Part shown: one piece after another, positions 1 to 8,685 of the stretch
Position numbering within the stretch: position 1 is the first letter of the stretch
Layout of the letters: every line of letters starts with the position of its first letter
Assembly (NCBI RefSeq): GCF_016056375.1
Contig: NZ_JAEDAE010000003.1
Location: 496,001 to 560,000, forward strand
Reading direction: 5' to 3'
Origin: Hymenobacter negativus
GTDB taxonomy: Bacteria; Bacteroidota; Bacteroidia; Cytophagales; Hymenobacteraceae
DNA: 64,000 nucleotides
Program-made: the position numbers and the translations under genes
The notes under the pieces: generated by a model
Database searches by the model: none
The model's input: only the letters and a program-made list of their open reading frames with translations
Told to the model about the DNA's origin: nothing

Positions 1-893
1 GCGTAGTTGGTGGTGCCGTCGAAGTTCCAGCCGTAGGTGGTGGCGTTGTTGGTGGCCCCGGCTTTCAGCCACGGGTCGGTATCGGTCTGAACGCCGGTGG
101 CCGTGGGCCGCTCCCGGGGGAAGGGAATTACCAGAAACGATGTCGAGGTGGTAGTGGGCGGCGGCGGGGGAAGGAACTGGGCGGCCTTCGCAACCGTGGC
201 CACTGCGCCTTTAGTGGCCACAGCAGCGGGCCGGGCGTGAGGGGCAGCGGCTTCGCTCACGGTCCAGTTGTCCTGGCTCACGATGGCACCCGAGGCGGCA
301 TCTACCCGCACGTTCCACCAGTCGGGCGAGCCGAGCAGGTCGACGTTCACGTTCCAAGTCAGGTGGGCCTTGCCGGCCTCATCAAATGCCCAGGTTAGGC
401 TGGCCACAATGTCTTGCCGGGCCACGCCGCTGGCGGCGAAGGTCTGGCGGGCTTCGGGGCCACTCTCTTCCGTGAGGCGGAGTGGGGTAGCGGCGAAGGG
501 ACGGTCCAGATGCTGCAAGGCGCGGCTCACGGCCACCGCAGCCGTGATGGCCGGTGTGGCGGGCACGCCCGCAAACTGCTTGGCCGGCACAAACGCTCCG
601 GTGTGCGAGGCCAGGCGGCTGCCCACAAACGCCAGCGACTGAATCTTGTTAAAGACCGGAATTCCCTGGTATAGCTGCTGCACGTACATGTGCTCCAGGC
701 CGTTGGCATCGGCGTAGGCACTGCTCATGCGCAGGTCGGCGGGCGCAAAGCCGGGGCCTGCCCACTGGCTGCGCACGGCCAAGGCTTTCTCCATGGCCTG
801 CTGGGGGGCAAGGGACTGCGCGTGTAGCGCAGTCAGCGGCAGCAGGCCGAGCAGGGCCAAGCTGAGCTTTTGAAAGGTAAAAGGTTTACTCAC
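1..893 (-). CDS. M36-type (fungalysin-like) secreted metallopeptidase, N-terminal part only
   Basis: This reading frame is open from a GTG at 893 to the window edge, about 297 codons, and is cut off before any catalytic motif. A signal peptide (about residues 1-25, hydrophobic core LALLGLLPLTALHAQ) is followed by a fungalysin/thermolysin propeptide (FTP) region, seen as YVQQLYQGIPVFN near residue 75. A stretch reading LTWNVNVDL then WNVRVDAASG near residue 190 is typical of the end of this propeptide. The last visible residues (GATNNATTYGWNFDG) resemble the beginning of an M36 catalytic domain. By family it would be a secreted zinc peptidase, but the HExxH site lies outside the window. No in-frame ATG is seen upstream, so GTG is taken as start. 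A TACTTTTA box at 948-955 could be its promoter. Confidence 0.7.
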   Translation of the reverse strand, partial: MSKPFTFQKLSLALLGLLPLTALHAQSLAPQQAMEKALAVRSQWAGPGFAPADLRMSSAYADANGLEHMYVQQLYQGIPVFNKIQSLAFVGSRLASHTGAFVPAKQFAGVPATPAITAAVAVSRALQHLDRPFAATPLRLTEESGPEARQTFAASGVARQDIVASLTWAFDEAGKAHLTWNVNVDLLGSPDWWNVRVDAASGAIVSQDNWTVSEAAAPHARPAAVATKGAVATVAKAAQFLPPPPPTTTSTSFLVIPFPRERPTATGVQTDTDPWLKAGATNNATTYGWNFDGTTNY

Positions 894-1045
894 GGGCAAA
901 AAATAGGTAGTGATGAAACGTTATGAAGCTCGGAAAACTAAAAGTACAACATTCAAGGTGTTCCCCGATGATGGCAGGCAAACCATTGTCCTTAAATGAC
1001 TAAAACTTATTCTTTTTGAGAAGGATTTAACGCCCGGAAAGAAGG

Positions 1046-1079
1046 AAAGCCCCGCCGAATAATTTCGGCGGGGCTTTTT
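1046..1079 (-). terminator. Rho-independent terminator after the DUF4394 gene
   Basis: A perfect 14-bp stem (1046-1059 with 1064-1077) closes a four-base loop and carries a GC-rich core and A/T-rich ends. It lies between two minus-strand genes, downstream of the DUF4394 gene. The T-run is stronger on the plus strand, so it may work in both directions. Confidence 0.8.
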
Positions 1080-1120
1080 CATAAGGAGGCTTGTAAGTGT
1101 GGCTAAGCCGTTGAGCAGGG

Positions 1121-3094
1121 TTATTCTATCACCAGCTGGCGGGTGGCGGCGGGCTGGCCATCCACCACGAGGCGCATCAGGTACAAGCCGGGCTTGGCAG
1201 TGCCGGCTTCCCAACGCAGTTCCTGCGGCCCGGCCGGCAGCGCCGCCGATGGCACGGTTGCCACACGACGGCCCAGGGCATCAACCACGCTTAGTTCGAC
1301 CTGGCCGGGGCGGGCCATATTAAAGGCCAGCGCAGTGCGGCCATGGGTTGGGTTGGGGTACAGGCTCAGCCCGGCCACCAGGTCGGCGCGGTCGCGCACG
1401 GCCGTATTCACACCAGCCGGGCCAGCCACGGCTATGTCGCGGGCCGCCAGGCCATTGCCGATGGCGCCTACCAGCGTGGTGGCGCCCGTGGTCAGGTTCA
1501 CGGTGTAAAGGTTGGTGTTGGCCGTGGTGCCGGGGTTCGCTACTAGGTAGGCTGTGTTGGTACCGGCCACCGGCGAGTAAATATCCATGTCCAGGCTGGA
1601 CGCCGTGGCATTAGCCGTAATGCCCGAGGTTCCCACCGTGTTCAGGGTGCCGTTGTTCGGCGGGTTTTGGGTGGTGAGGATGTTCAGGCTCAGGTCGTAA
1701 TTGTAGAGAGTAGTAGCGGTGGCAAGGGGGCCGGCCACGCTGTTGGTGTAGGCCACGGCCCCAATGTTGGGCGTGGCAGCGGCGTTGGCATCGGTGGTCG
1801 CGTAGGCCAGCTGGGTATCGGTGGCGGCAACGGTGCCATCGTTGGGGTTGAGGCGGTAGTTTGCGCGGTTAGATGAGGTTACGCGAATGCGGTCCACCGT
1901 CGGGTTGAAGTCGAAACCAACTTTGCCGGTGCCCAACTCCAGGCGAATAGCCGAGCCGATAGGCGTGGCCACCCCCGTTACCGCACTTATCGAATACACT
2001 TGTGCATTCAGCCCGGGCGTGGCCAGCGCCGCATCGTAGCCCAGGGCGAAGAGCGTATTAGTAAATGGCCGCACATCCAGGCCCACCAGGGTTTGGGTAG
2101 CGGCTACGCCTGTGATGCCCAGCGAGGTGCGAATGGTGCCCGGCAGCGCCGTATCAAACGTCAGCAGGTTCGTGCCCGACAGGGCGTAGGCCAGGTTGCC
2201 GGTCACGGTGGCTGGCACCGTGCGCGTGATTTGCAGTGCAATGTCCGTGACCGGTGGCGTGAGGTTGCCGCCGATGGCCCCCACCAGCGTGGTGGCACCC
2301 GTGGCGAGATTCACGGTGTAAAGACTGCTGTTGGTGGTGCCCGGCGTCACGTTGGGCAGGGCCGTGAGGTAGCCCACATTGGCCCCCGTGCTGGTATTAA
2401 AGTAAATGTCGAGGTCGGAGCTGCCGAAATTTGCGAAGCCCAGTGCGCCCACCGTATTCAGGGTGCCGTTGTTGGGCGGGATTTGGGTGGTCAGGCGGGC
2501 ATTGGCCTCGTCTACGTCGTAGAGGGTAGTGGCCGAGGCTCCGATGTAGCTGTTGGTGTAGGCCACGGCCCCAATGCCGGGCGTTTGGGCGGCGTTGGGG
2601 TCGGTGGTGGCGTAGGCCAGGTTGGTGTCGGTGGCGGCCAGGGCGCCGTTGTTGGGGTTCAGCCGGAAGTTGGTGTTGTTGCTGCCCGTAACCCGGATGC
2701 GGTCCACGGTCGGGTTAAAATCGAAGCCGATGCGGGCGGTGTTGGTGCCCAGGTTCAGCGTGAGCAGCGGGCCCACGGCCGTGAGCGCGCCGGTGGTCAC
2801 GTTCAGGGTGTAGAGCTGCACTTGCGTAGTAGCCGCGGCGTAGCCCAGTGCGAACAGCTGGCCGGTGTTGGGGCGGCTGTCCAAGCCCACCAGGGTTTGA
2901 CCGGTGCCCAGTCCGGTGATGGCCGTAGTAGCCGTGTACGTGCCCGGAGCTGTGGCCTGAAACGTGACAAGATTGGTGGCGGTGGTTGACGTTTGCAGGC
3001 CGAAAACTGTTTGGGCGTGGCCTGGGGCAGCATTCAGCAATAAAAGCCCGGCTGTAGCCGCTGCCAGCCATTGGGAAGTAGAACGGTGTTGCAT
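1121..3094 (-). CDS. Secreted protein with two DUF4394 domains and a T9SS sorting domain
   Basis: The 657-residue protein starts at the ATG at 3094, which gives a clean signal peptide (MQHRSTSQW, hydrophobic core, AQ cleavage). An open extension upstream to 3175 has no signal-like sequence. Two copies of a DUF4394 domain follow (about residues 35-290 and 300-560). Each contains the family signatures LVGLD.RP, GFDFNPTVDRIRVT and YRLNPN.G. The C-terminus holds a T9SS type A sorting domain: LYPNPTHGRTAL, then DALGRRV, then a final GLYLMRLVVDG segment. DUF4394 has no known biochemical role; the protein is inferred to be exported and attached to the surface or released. It is flanked by terminators, so it is probably monocistronic. 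Confidence 0.88.
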   Translation of the reverse strand: MQHRSTSQWLAAATAGLLLLNAAPGHAQTVFGLQTSTTATNLVTFQATAPGTYTATTAITGLGTGQTLVGLDSRPNTGQLFALGYAAATTQVQLYTLNVTTGALTAVGPLLTLNLGTNTARIGFDFNPTVDRIRVTGSNNTNFRLNPNNGALAATDTNLAYATTDPNAAQTPGIGAVAYTNSYIGASATTLYDVDEANARLTTQIPPNNGTLNTVGALGFANFGSSDLDIYFNTSTGANVGYLTALPNVTPGTTNSSLYTVNLATGATTLVGAIGGNLTPPVTDIALQITRTVPATVTGNLAYALSGTNLLTFDTALPGTIRTSLGITGVAATQTLVGLDVRPFTNTLFALGYDAALATPGLNAQVYSISAVTGVATPIGSAIRLELGTGKVGFDFNPTVDRIRVTSSNRANYRLNPNDGTVAATDTQLAYATTDANAAATPNIGAVAYTNSVAGPLATATTLYNYDLSLNILTTQNPPNNGTLNTVGTSGITANATASSLDMDIYSPVAGTNTAYLVANPGTTANTNLYTVNLTTGATTLVGAIGNGLAARDIAVAGPAGVNTAVRDRADLVAGLSLYPNPTHGRTALAFNMARPGQVELSVVDALGRRVATVPSAALPAGPQELRWEAGTAKPGLYLMRLVVDGQPAATRQLVIE

Positions 3095-3234
3095 AACAAG
3101 AGGTGTTTTGTGAAGAGTTGATGAACTGTATTGAGTTACGAAGACAAACCCAAAGCAGATTGATTTTAATGGCATTTTAATTCAAGTAGTTACCTTATAA
3201 AAGTCCAGTCTATCTCCCTAATTCACCCCAAACG

Positions 3235-3273
3235 AAAAGCCCCCTACTGCCCGGCAGGCGGACAGTAGGGGGC
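3235..3273 (-). terminator. Rho-independent terminator after the SDR gene
   Basis: An 11-bp GC-rich stem (3239-3249 with 3263-3273) is followed on the minus strand by a TTTT run. It lies 100 bp downstream of the SDR gene, and the interval between them holds nothing else recognisable. Confidence 0.75.
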
Positions 3274-3372
3274 AAATGCAACGGTGTCTTTGCCGCGTCT
3301 TACCAACGCTGGCCCTGCTTCAGACCAAAGCCGCGTAGTTGCTGCTCTAAACCAGTGCGGCGCGCCCGGCGG

Positions 3373-4086
3373 CTACCACGGCACGGGCTTGCCCTGCCAG
3401 GTCACGAAGCTGCCGTTTTCCTCGGCATGCAGCTGCTCGGCCATGCGAATGATGCCGCGGGCCGAGTCGGCGGGCTCCTGGGTGGCGTGGTCGCCGCCCA
3501 TGTCGGTGCGCATCCAGCCCGGGTCCACCAGCACCGAAATCAAACCCATATGGCCGATTTCGGCCGCCAGACTGCGCATGTACATGTTCAGGGCGGCCTT
3601 GCTGGCGCTGTAGTGGTAGGGGTCCCCGGTGGCTTTCCACGTCAGCGAGCCCTGCCCCGACGAGATGCTGAGAATGCGTCCCTTGCGCCCGGCGCGCAGC
3701 AGCGGCAGCAGCGCCTGCGACACCAGCAGCGGCCCAATGGCATTCACCTGCATGGTTTCCATGGCGTCGTCGTGGGTGAGTTGGCCCAGGCGCTGGTGGG
3801 CGTCGCCGGAGCCCGCGTGCGGGTACACCCCGGCGTTGTTGATGAGCACATCGAGGCCATCGGTGGCGGCCTGCACGGTTTGCACGGCCGCCGCGATGGA
3901 CGCCGCATCGGTTACGTCGAGGGGCAGCAGCACGAGGCGGTCGGCGTACTGTTGCTTCAGGGATTGCAGCTCGGCGGCCTGGGCAGGCTGCCGGCTGGCG
4001 GCGAATACCTGGTCGCCGCGCTCCAGGTACTGGCGGGTAAGTTCGAGGCCCAGGCCCCGGTTGGCTCCGGTGATGAAAACGCGCAT
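3373..4086 (-). CDS. Short-chain dehydrogenase/reductase (SDR)
   Basis: This 237-residue protein is a complete classical SDR, a cytosolic NAD(P)-dependent oxidoreductase with a Rossmann fold. The cofactor motif TGANRGLG is at residues 6-13, NNAG at 83-86, the catalytic serine near 142-143 and the catalytic Y159/K163 pair in YSASK. SR at 31-32, after the second strand, is compatible with NADP(H). The substrate cannot be deduced. The C-terminus (FVTWQGKPVPW) resembles the carbonyl-reductase-like SDRs annotated near sniffer/CsgA types. It is divergent from the acetyltransferase at 4223 across a 136-bp intergenic region in which no clear promoter box is seen. Confidence 0.9.
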   Translation of the reverse strand: MRVFITGANRGLGLELTRQYLERGDQVFAASRQPAQAAELQSLKQQYADRLVLLPLDVTDAASIAAAVQTVQAATDGLDVLINNAGVYPHAGSGDAHQRLGQLTHDDAMETMQVNAIGPLLVSQALLPLLRAGRKGRILSISSGQGSLTWKATGDPYHYSASKAALNMYMRSLAAEIGHMGLISVLVDPGWMRTDMGGDHATQEPADSARGIIRMAEQLHAEENGSFVTWQGKPVPW

Positions 4087-4222
4087 GAGGTGTTCTATAG
4101 TGGTAAGTGAGAAGAGCAGTAAGGCAAACGAATGCGCAGTTTACATACAAAAGCCCATCCCGCCATAGGAGTAGCTCCTTTGAGCCGCCCGTTTCTGTCC
4201 GAATTGTTTTCTTGCGACCCTT

Positions 4223-4756
4223 ATGACCCCACTTATCACTTCCCTCAGCGCTGCCGAAGCCCAGGCGCTGCTGCCCCAGCTCCACGAGCTACTGCACGAT
4301 GCCGTCGACTCTGGCGCTTCCGTCGGTTTCCTGCCTCCGCTGCCGGCTGCTGAAAGCCAGGACTACTGGCAGAGCGTTATCAACGCTGTTGAGGATGGGC
4401 ACCGCGTGTTGCTGGTGGCCCGCCCGCCCGGCTCCGATGACCTCCTCGCCACCGTGCAGCTCGACCTGGCCACCCGCCCTAACTCCCTGCTCCGCGCCGA
4501 AGTATCGAAGCTGCTGGTGCACCGGCGGGCGCGCCGCCAGGGCCTGGCCCGGCAGCTACTCGTGGCCCTGGAAGACCACGCCCGCACGCTGGGCCGCACC
4601 ACGCTGGTGCTCGACACCCGCCTGGGCGACATTGCCGAGCAGCTTTATCAATCAATTGGTTACGTATTTGTAGGCGCTATCCCCGCGTATTTTATCAACT
4701 TCGACGGACAGCCCCACGCGACGGCGGTGTACTATAAATTATTAACTGCCAAATAA
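4223..4756 (+). CDS. GNAT family N-acetyltransferase
   Basis: A 177-residue single-domain GNAT protein. The acetyl-CoA-binding motif A is visible as HRRARRQGLARQLL (residues 100-113), preceded by the conserved beta-strand VSKLLV. Motif B is LYQSIGYVFVG (141-151). Such enzymes transfer acetyl from acetyl-CoA to an amine; the substrate here is unknown. The sequence resembles proteins with a short N-terminal helical region such as wheat-germ-like or tabtoxin-resistance acetyltransferases, but that match is only by impression. The ATG at 4223 is the only start that includes the full N-terminal helix. The gene is convergent with the GNAT/nitrilase gene and shares its terminator. Confidence 0.9.
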   Translation: MTPLITSLSAAEAQALLPQLHELLHDAVDSGASVGFLPPLPAAESQDYWQSVINAVEDGHRVLLVARPPGSDDLLATVQLDLATRPNSLLRAEVSKLLVHRRARRQGLARQLLVALEDHARTLGRTTLVLDTRLGDIAEQLYQSIGYVFVGAIPAYFINFDGQPHATAVYYKLLTAK

Positions 4757-4762
4757 AGAAAG

Positions 4763-4796
4763 AAGGCGGCAGTCATCCGAATGACTGCCGCCTTTT
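4763..4796. terminator. Bidirectional terminator between convergent genes
   Basis: A perfect 14-bp stem (4763-4776 with 4781-4794) with loop CCGA is flanked by A-rich and T-rich ends. It separates the plus-strand acetyltransferase from the minus-strand GNAT/nitrilase gene and could stop transcription from both sides. Confidence 0.85.
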
Positions 4797-4818
4797 AAGC
4801 TAACGAAATACCAAAACC

Positions 4819-6558
4819 CTACCCCGCTGCGATGGCCTTGCGGCGCGAGTTGGTGCTGGGCCGGCGCTCCTCGCCCTGGGCCAGCAGCTCGTCGTCGCGC
4901 TCGGTTTTCTTCACCCAGCTCACCGAGTACAGGTCCTTGCGGCGGTCGCGCAGATTGCGCACCGCGCCGCTGGTGTTCAGGTCTTTGAGTAGGTCGAGGT
5001 CGAGGTCGGCGATGAGGGTCATCTCCGTGTTGGGTGTAGCCTCGGCCACGATGGCATCGTGCGGAAAGGCGAAGTCGGAGGGGCTGAACACGGCCGACTG
5101 CGAATATTGAATGTCCATGTTCTCGATGCGGGGCAAGTTGCCCACCGAGCCGGTGATGGCCACGTAGCACTCGTTTTCGATGGCGCGGGCCTGGGCACAG
5201 AGGCGCACGCGCTGGTACGAGTTTTTGGTATCGGTCCAGAAGGGCACGAACAGGATTTTCATGCCCTCGTCGCTCAGCATACGGCTCAGCTCTGGGAACT
5301 CCACGTCGTAGCACACCAGAATGCCGATTTTGCCAAAATCCGTGTCGAAGCATTTCAGCTTGTCGCCGCCGCGCATGCCCCAGTAGCTGGCCTCGTCGGG
5401 CGTTACGTGCAGCTTGTACTGCTCGTCCATGGTACCATCGCGGCGGCAGAGGAAGGCCACGTTGTGCAGCTTCTCGTTCTCGTACACCGGCATCGAGCCG
5501 GCCACAATGTTGATGTTGTAGCTCACGGCCAGCTCCATCATCTTGGCCTTGATGGGCTCGGTGAAGGCCGCCATCGCCCGGATGGCCACCGCCGGCGAGT
5601 CCTCGTTGGTGAGGGCCATCAGCGGAGCGTTGAAAAACTCCGGAAACAGCACGCAGTCAGCCTTGTAACCGCTCACGGTGTCCACAAAGAACTCAATTTG
5701 CTGCAATAGGTCTTCCAGCGAGCGGGTGGCACGCATCTGCCACTGCACAATGCCAATGCGTACATTCGATTTAGTATTGCCGATGAGCTTTTCCGACTCC
5801 TCGTAATACACGTTAATCCACTCCAGTAGTGTAGCATAAGCCTTTGATTCCGAGTCGTAAGGCAGGTAGCCGCGGATGATTTTACGGACGTAAAACTCGT
5901 TCGAGAGCTGGAACGTGAGGATGGGGTCGACCAGCTCCTTGTTGCGCACCATCTCCACGTACTTGGCCGGCGTCAGCTCGTTGGCATACGCGGCGTAGCC
6001 GGGAATGCGGCCACCAGCTACCATGGCGCGCAGGTTCAGGTTCTCGCACAGCTCCTTGCGGGCGTCGTAGAGGCGGCGGCCCAGGCGCAGCGAGCGGTAT
6101 TCGGGGTCCACGAATACGTCAACGCCGTAGAGCGTATCGCCATCGTCGTCGTGGGTGTCGAACTTGCCGTTGCCCGTGATTTTGGCGTAGGTATGCTTAT
6201 CACCGAACTTAGTGTAATCCACGATGATGGCCAGGGCAGCGGCCACCAGCCGGCCGTTGTCCTCGATGCCAATCTGGCCTTCCGGAAACTTACGGAGCAG
6301 GGCCGCAAACTCGTCGGCCGCCCAGGCGCCTTCCATGTTGGAATACACCTTATCCATAATTTCCTTGATGGCCTTAAAATCGGAGCGGCGCAGCGTGCGC
6401 AGCACCAGCTTGTGAGCCGGCACGGCGGTGGGCGTGAGGCGCTCGGCAGCTAGGGCCGGGGCGGGCTTGCCCACTTTTTTGGCGTGCGCGCCACCGGGAG
6501 CGGCTTTGCCGTTGGAGGCCGCAGACGCGGCAGATTTGCCGTTGGAAGAAGTTGCCAT
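4819..6558 (-). CDS. Fusion of GNAT acetyltransferase and carbon-nitrogen hydrolase (nitrilase superfamily)
   Basis: This 579-residue protein has three parts. Residues 1-45 are an Ala/Lys/Gly/Ser-rich, probably disordered leader. Residues about 50-255 form a GNAT domain (VDVFVDPEYRSLRLGRRLYD). Residues about 265-540 form a nitrilase-fold amidohydrolase with the full catalytic triad: E307 in FPEFF, K382 in YKLH and C416 in VCYDVEFPE. The domain pair is known from other bacteria (YhcX-like proteins), but the substrate is not established. By family the hydrolase cleaves a non-peptide C-N bond, and the GNAT half may act on the same metabolite. The protein has no signal peptide and is predicted to be cytosolic. 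A basic tail (RRPSTNSRRK) ends the protein. Confidence 0.9.
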   Translation of the reverse strand: MATSSNGKSAASAASNGKAAPGGAHAKKVGKPAPALAAERLTPTAVPAHKLVLRTLRRSDFKAIKEIMDKVYSNMEGAWAADEFAALLRKFPEGQIGIEDNGRLVAAALAIIVDYTKFGDKHTYAKITGNGKFDTHDDDGDTLYGVDVFVDPEYRSLRLGRRLYDARKELCENLNLRAMVAGGRIPGYAAYANELTPAKYVEMVRNKELVDPILTFQLSNEFYVRKIIRGYLPYDSESKAYATLLEWINVYYEESEKLIGNTKSNVRIGIVQWQMRATRSLEDLLQQIEFFVDTVSGYKADCVLFPEFFNAPLMALTNEDSPAVAIRAMAAFTEPIKAKMMELAVSYNINIVAGSMPVYENEKLHNVAFLCRRDGTMDEQYKLHVTPDEASYWGMRGGDKLKCFDTDFGKIGILVCYDVEFPELSRMLSDEGMKILFVPFWTDTKNSYQRVRLCAQARAIENECYVAITGSVGNLPRIENMDIQYSQSAVFSPSDFAFPHDAIVAEATPNTEMTLIADLDLDLLKDLNTSGAVRNLRDRRKDLYSVSWVKKTERDDELLAQGEERRPSTNSRRKAIAAG

Positions 6559-6644
6559 AATATCGAAGAAAGCGCTGTGTTAGAGGTTGGGCCGCTAGGG
6601 ACCCCAGTAGCCGGGCACCGGCAATGGCCCGACAAAATTACCCG

Positions 6645-6678
6645 TAAAAAAACCCGTTGGCGGCGTTCGCCAACGGGT
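6645..6678 (-). terminator. Rho-independent terminator after the T9SS cargo gene at 6724
   Basis: An 11-bp stem (6652-6662 with 6668-6678) with a five-base loop is followed on the minus strand by a run of seven T. This is a textbook terminator for the gene ending at 6724. Confidence 0.88.
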
Positions 6679-6723
6679 CCTTCAACGGAAAAACAGTCAA
6701 AACGGTGCAATTCGTCATTAATG

Positions 6724-7890
6724 CTACTCGCGCACCAGCCGGCGGGTGGCGGTGCCCTGGGCGGTTTGCACCGTCAGCAGCAGCACGCCCCGGAAGGTGC
6801 CAAAGTCCTCGGCCTCAAGGCGAATGGTACCGGAATTGCTGCCAAAGCTGCGCCGAAACAGCTGCCGGCCCACCACGTCGGTGGCCGATACTGTGAGCAG
6901 GCCGCTACCGGCGGGTACCGTCAGGGTGAGCGGCGTGCCGATGGCCGAGGGGTTGGGGTAGGCGGTCAGCACAGCATCGGTGGCCGCGTCGCGGGTGGCC
7001 GTGCGAATAATACGGCGATAAATGTCGCGGTATTCCACGCCGGTCACGGTTTCGGTGCCGCCAATGGTGCGCGTGGTGATGGTGAGCAGCGGCACGTGGT
7101 GGGTTTTGGCCAGCCACTTATACTCGCGGGTCAGCGGAATGTCGAAACCCTGACCGGCCGTGCCACCAAAAGCTACGCTGTCGTGGTCGATGAGGGTGGT
7201 GACCACGCGCACCGTTTGGAACGTGCCAAAGGGCGTGGTGAGCGTGCCCCAGGCATCGGGCTTATTCACGCGCTTGCGCTTCTGGCTCAGGTAGCCCACC
7301 GTGGCAACGGCCGCCGGGGTAGAAAAGAACGAGCTGCTGGAATCGGGCAGGCTGGCGAAGCTCAGCGGGAAGCGGTAAATCACGTCCTGCTGGGCTGCGC
7401 TGGCATACGTAACCGGAATGGCCGTGCCACTGAGCGACGCGCCAAACCCCACGGACCGGAAGTCCTGCTGAGCCGCCGTCGCCGTCGATAAGCTATAGAA
7501 CTGGTAAGTATCGGTGATGGGAATGGGCAGGGCCACGGGCAGCGGCAGCGCCTGCGGCGACGCTACCGTGGCCCGGTTCACGCCCCCAAACAGTGCCCCG
7601 AAGGTGAAGGCGTACACTGGCGCGGTACTGGTGACGCTGCTTGCCGATACGAATGATTCGACTCGTTGCGAGGTGGGGGCGAGGGTGCTGTAGTTCCAGG
7701 TTTGGTTGGCCCCACGCCGCGTCAGGGGCGGCACGGTGCTGGGTAGGGCCGGGCTGGCCACGCTCAGCCGCAGGCTGTCCACGGTGGTGGTAGTGGCCGG
7801 CATATCGTTCCGGTCGATTATCGGCGAAACCTGGGCCTGGGCCAGCACAGGAACGACAGCAAGGAGCAGCAGGGGTAAGAGTTGGCGCAT
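6724..7890 (-). CDS. Secreted protein of unknown function with T9SS sorting domain
   Basis: A 388-residue protein with a signal peptide (MRQLLPLLLLAVVPVLAQAQ) and a C-terminal T9SS type A sorting domain from about residue 308: TAYPNPSAIG, then ATDVVGRQLFRR, then a closing LTVQTAQGTATRRL. The body (20-300) is rich in Ser, Thr and Ala, with a region reading GTLTTPFGTFQTVRVVTTL near residue 220. That resembles a beta-rich module seen in other Bacteroidota exported proteins but not a named enzyme. No catalytic motif is apparent. It is a separate transcription unit with its own terminator. Confidence is high for secretion and low for function. Confidence 0.85.
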   Translation of the reverse strand: MRQLLPLLLLAVVPVLAQAQVSPIIDRNDMPATTTTVDSLRLSVASPALPSTVPPLTRRGANQTWNYSTLAPTSQRVESFVSASSVTSTAPVYAFTFGALFGGVNRATVASPQALPLPVALPIPITDTYQFYSLSTATAAQQDFRSVGFGASLSGTAIPVTYASAAQQDVIYRFPLSFASLPDSSSSFFSTPAAVATVGYLSQKRKRVNKPDAWGTLTTPFGTFQTVRVVTTLIDHDSVAFGGTAGQGFDIPLTREYKWLAKTHHVPLLTITTRTIGGTETVTGVEYRDIYRRIIRTATRDAATDAVLTAYPNPSAIGTPLTLTVPAGSGLLTVSATDVVGRQLFRRSFGSNSGTIRLEAEDFGTFRGVLLLTVQTAQGTATRRLVRE

Positions 7891-7947
7891 AGAATCAGCA
7901 GTGAAGGGTGGTGACGAAGATACGCCGGCTGCCTTTGTTTCAGGATA

Positions 7948-8604
7948 TTAGAGCACCATTTCGGGTACTTCGCCGGCGGGCACCACCAGCTTGCCGGCAG
8001 TGGCGGCCACAATCTGTTCCACGGTCACGCTGGGGGCGCGCTCGCGCAGTACGAAGCCGTCGGGCGTGACGTCGATGACGGCCAACTCGGTCACGATTTT
8101 CTTCACGCAGCGCAGGCCGGTGATGGGCAAGGTGCAGTCAGATAGCAGCTTAGAAGAGCCGTCGCGGGCTACGTGCTGCATGGCCACGATGATGTTCTTG
8201 GCGGAAGCCACCAAATCCATCGCGCCGCCCATGCCTTTCACCATTTTGCCGGGGATTTTCCAGTTGGCAATGTCGCCGCGCTCCGATACTTCCATCGCGC
8301 CCAGGATGGTGAGGTCGACGTGCTCGCCGCGAATCATGCCGAACGAATCAGCCGAGGAGAAGATACTGGAGCCGGGCAGCGTGGTCACGGTCTGCTTGCC
8401 GGCGTTGATGAGGTCGGGGTCGACCTGGTCTTCGGTGGGGAAGGGGCCCATGCCGAGCAGGCCGTTTTCGGATTGCAACTCCACGTTGATGCCGGCCGGA
8501 ATGTAGTTGGCTACCAGCGTGGGAATGCCGATGCCGAGGTTGACGTAGGAGCCGTCTTTCACTTCCTGGGCGATGCGCCGGGCGATGCCGTGTTTGTCTA
8601 GCAT
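7948..8604 (-). CDS. scoB: 3-oxoacid CoA-transferase subunit B
   Basis: A 218-residue CoA-transferase family I beta subunit of the usual length. The signature [10 protein letters not shown] (about residues 45-54) contains the catalytic glutamate (E46), which forms the glutamyl-CoA thioester. [15 protein letters not shown] (21-35) and [11 protein letters not shown] are also family hallmarks. Together with the alpha subunit (10074-10769) it would move CoA from succinyl-CoA to acetoacetate or a similar 3-oxoacid in ketone-body or branched-chain catabolism. The two subunit genes are normally adjacent. Here a serine-hydrolase gene of the same orientation lies between them, and an inverted-repeat-like element sits directly upstream of this start. 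Confidence 0.93.
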   Translation of the reverse strand: MLDKHGIARRIAQEVKDGSYVNLGIGIPTLVANYIPAGINVELQSENGLLGMGPFPTEDQVDPDLINAGKQTVTTLPGSSIFSSADSFGMIRGEHVDLTILGAMEVSERGDIANWKIPGKMVKGMGGAMDLVASAKNIIVAMQHVARDGSSKLLSDCTLPITGLRCVKKIVTELAVIDVTPDGFVLRERAPSVTVEQIVAATAGKLVVPAGEVPEMVL

Positions 8605-8611
8605 AAGATTA

Positions 8612-8657
8612 TCTGAACCACGGATTCGACGGATTGGTCGGATTTCGCGGATTTTTG
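8612..8657. repeat. Intergenic repeat, family C (ACCACGGATTCG type), copy 1
   Basis: This stretch shares the word TCTGAACCACGGATTCG and the following GGATT..TCGGATTT words with a second copy, in the opposite orientation, at 35351-35426. It lies in the 81-bp gap between the serine hydrolase and scoB. It contains repeated GGATT units and would be transcribed with the operon. Confidence 0.65.
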
Positions 8658-8685
8658 GGTGGGAGTTAGGAGGAAAAAGCTGAAA

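Noticed and set aside
2000-2989. A 329-codon open frame antisense to the DUF4394 gene
   Set aside because: The Gly/Val/Gln-rich repeats simply mirror the Thr/Asn/Ala-rich repeats on the coding strand.
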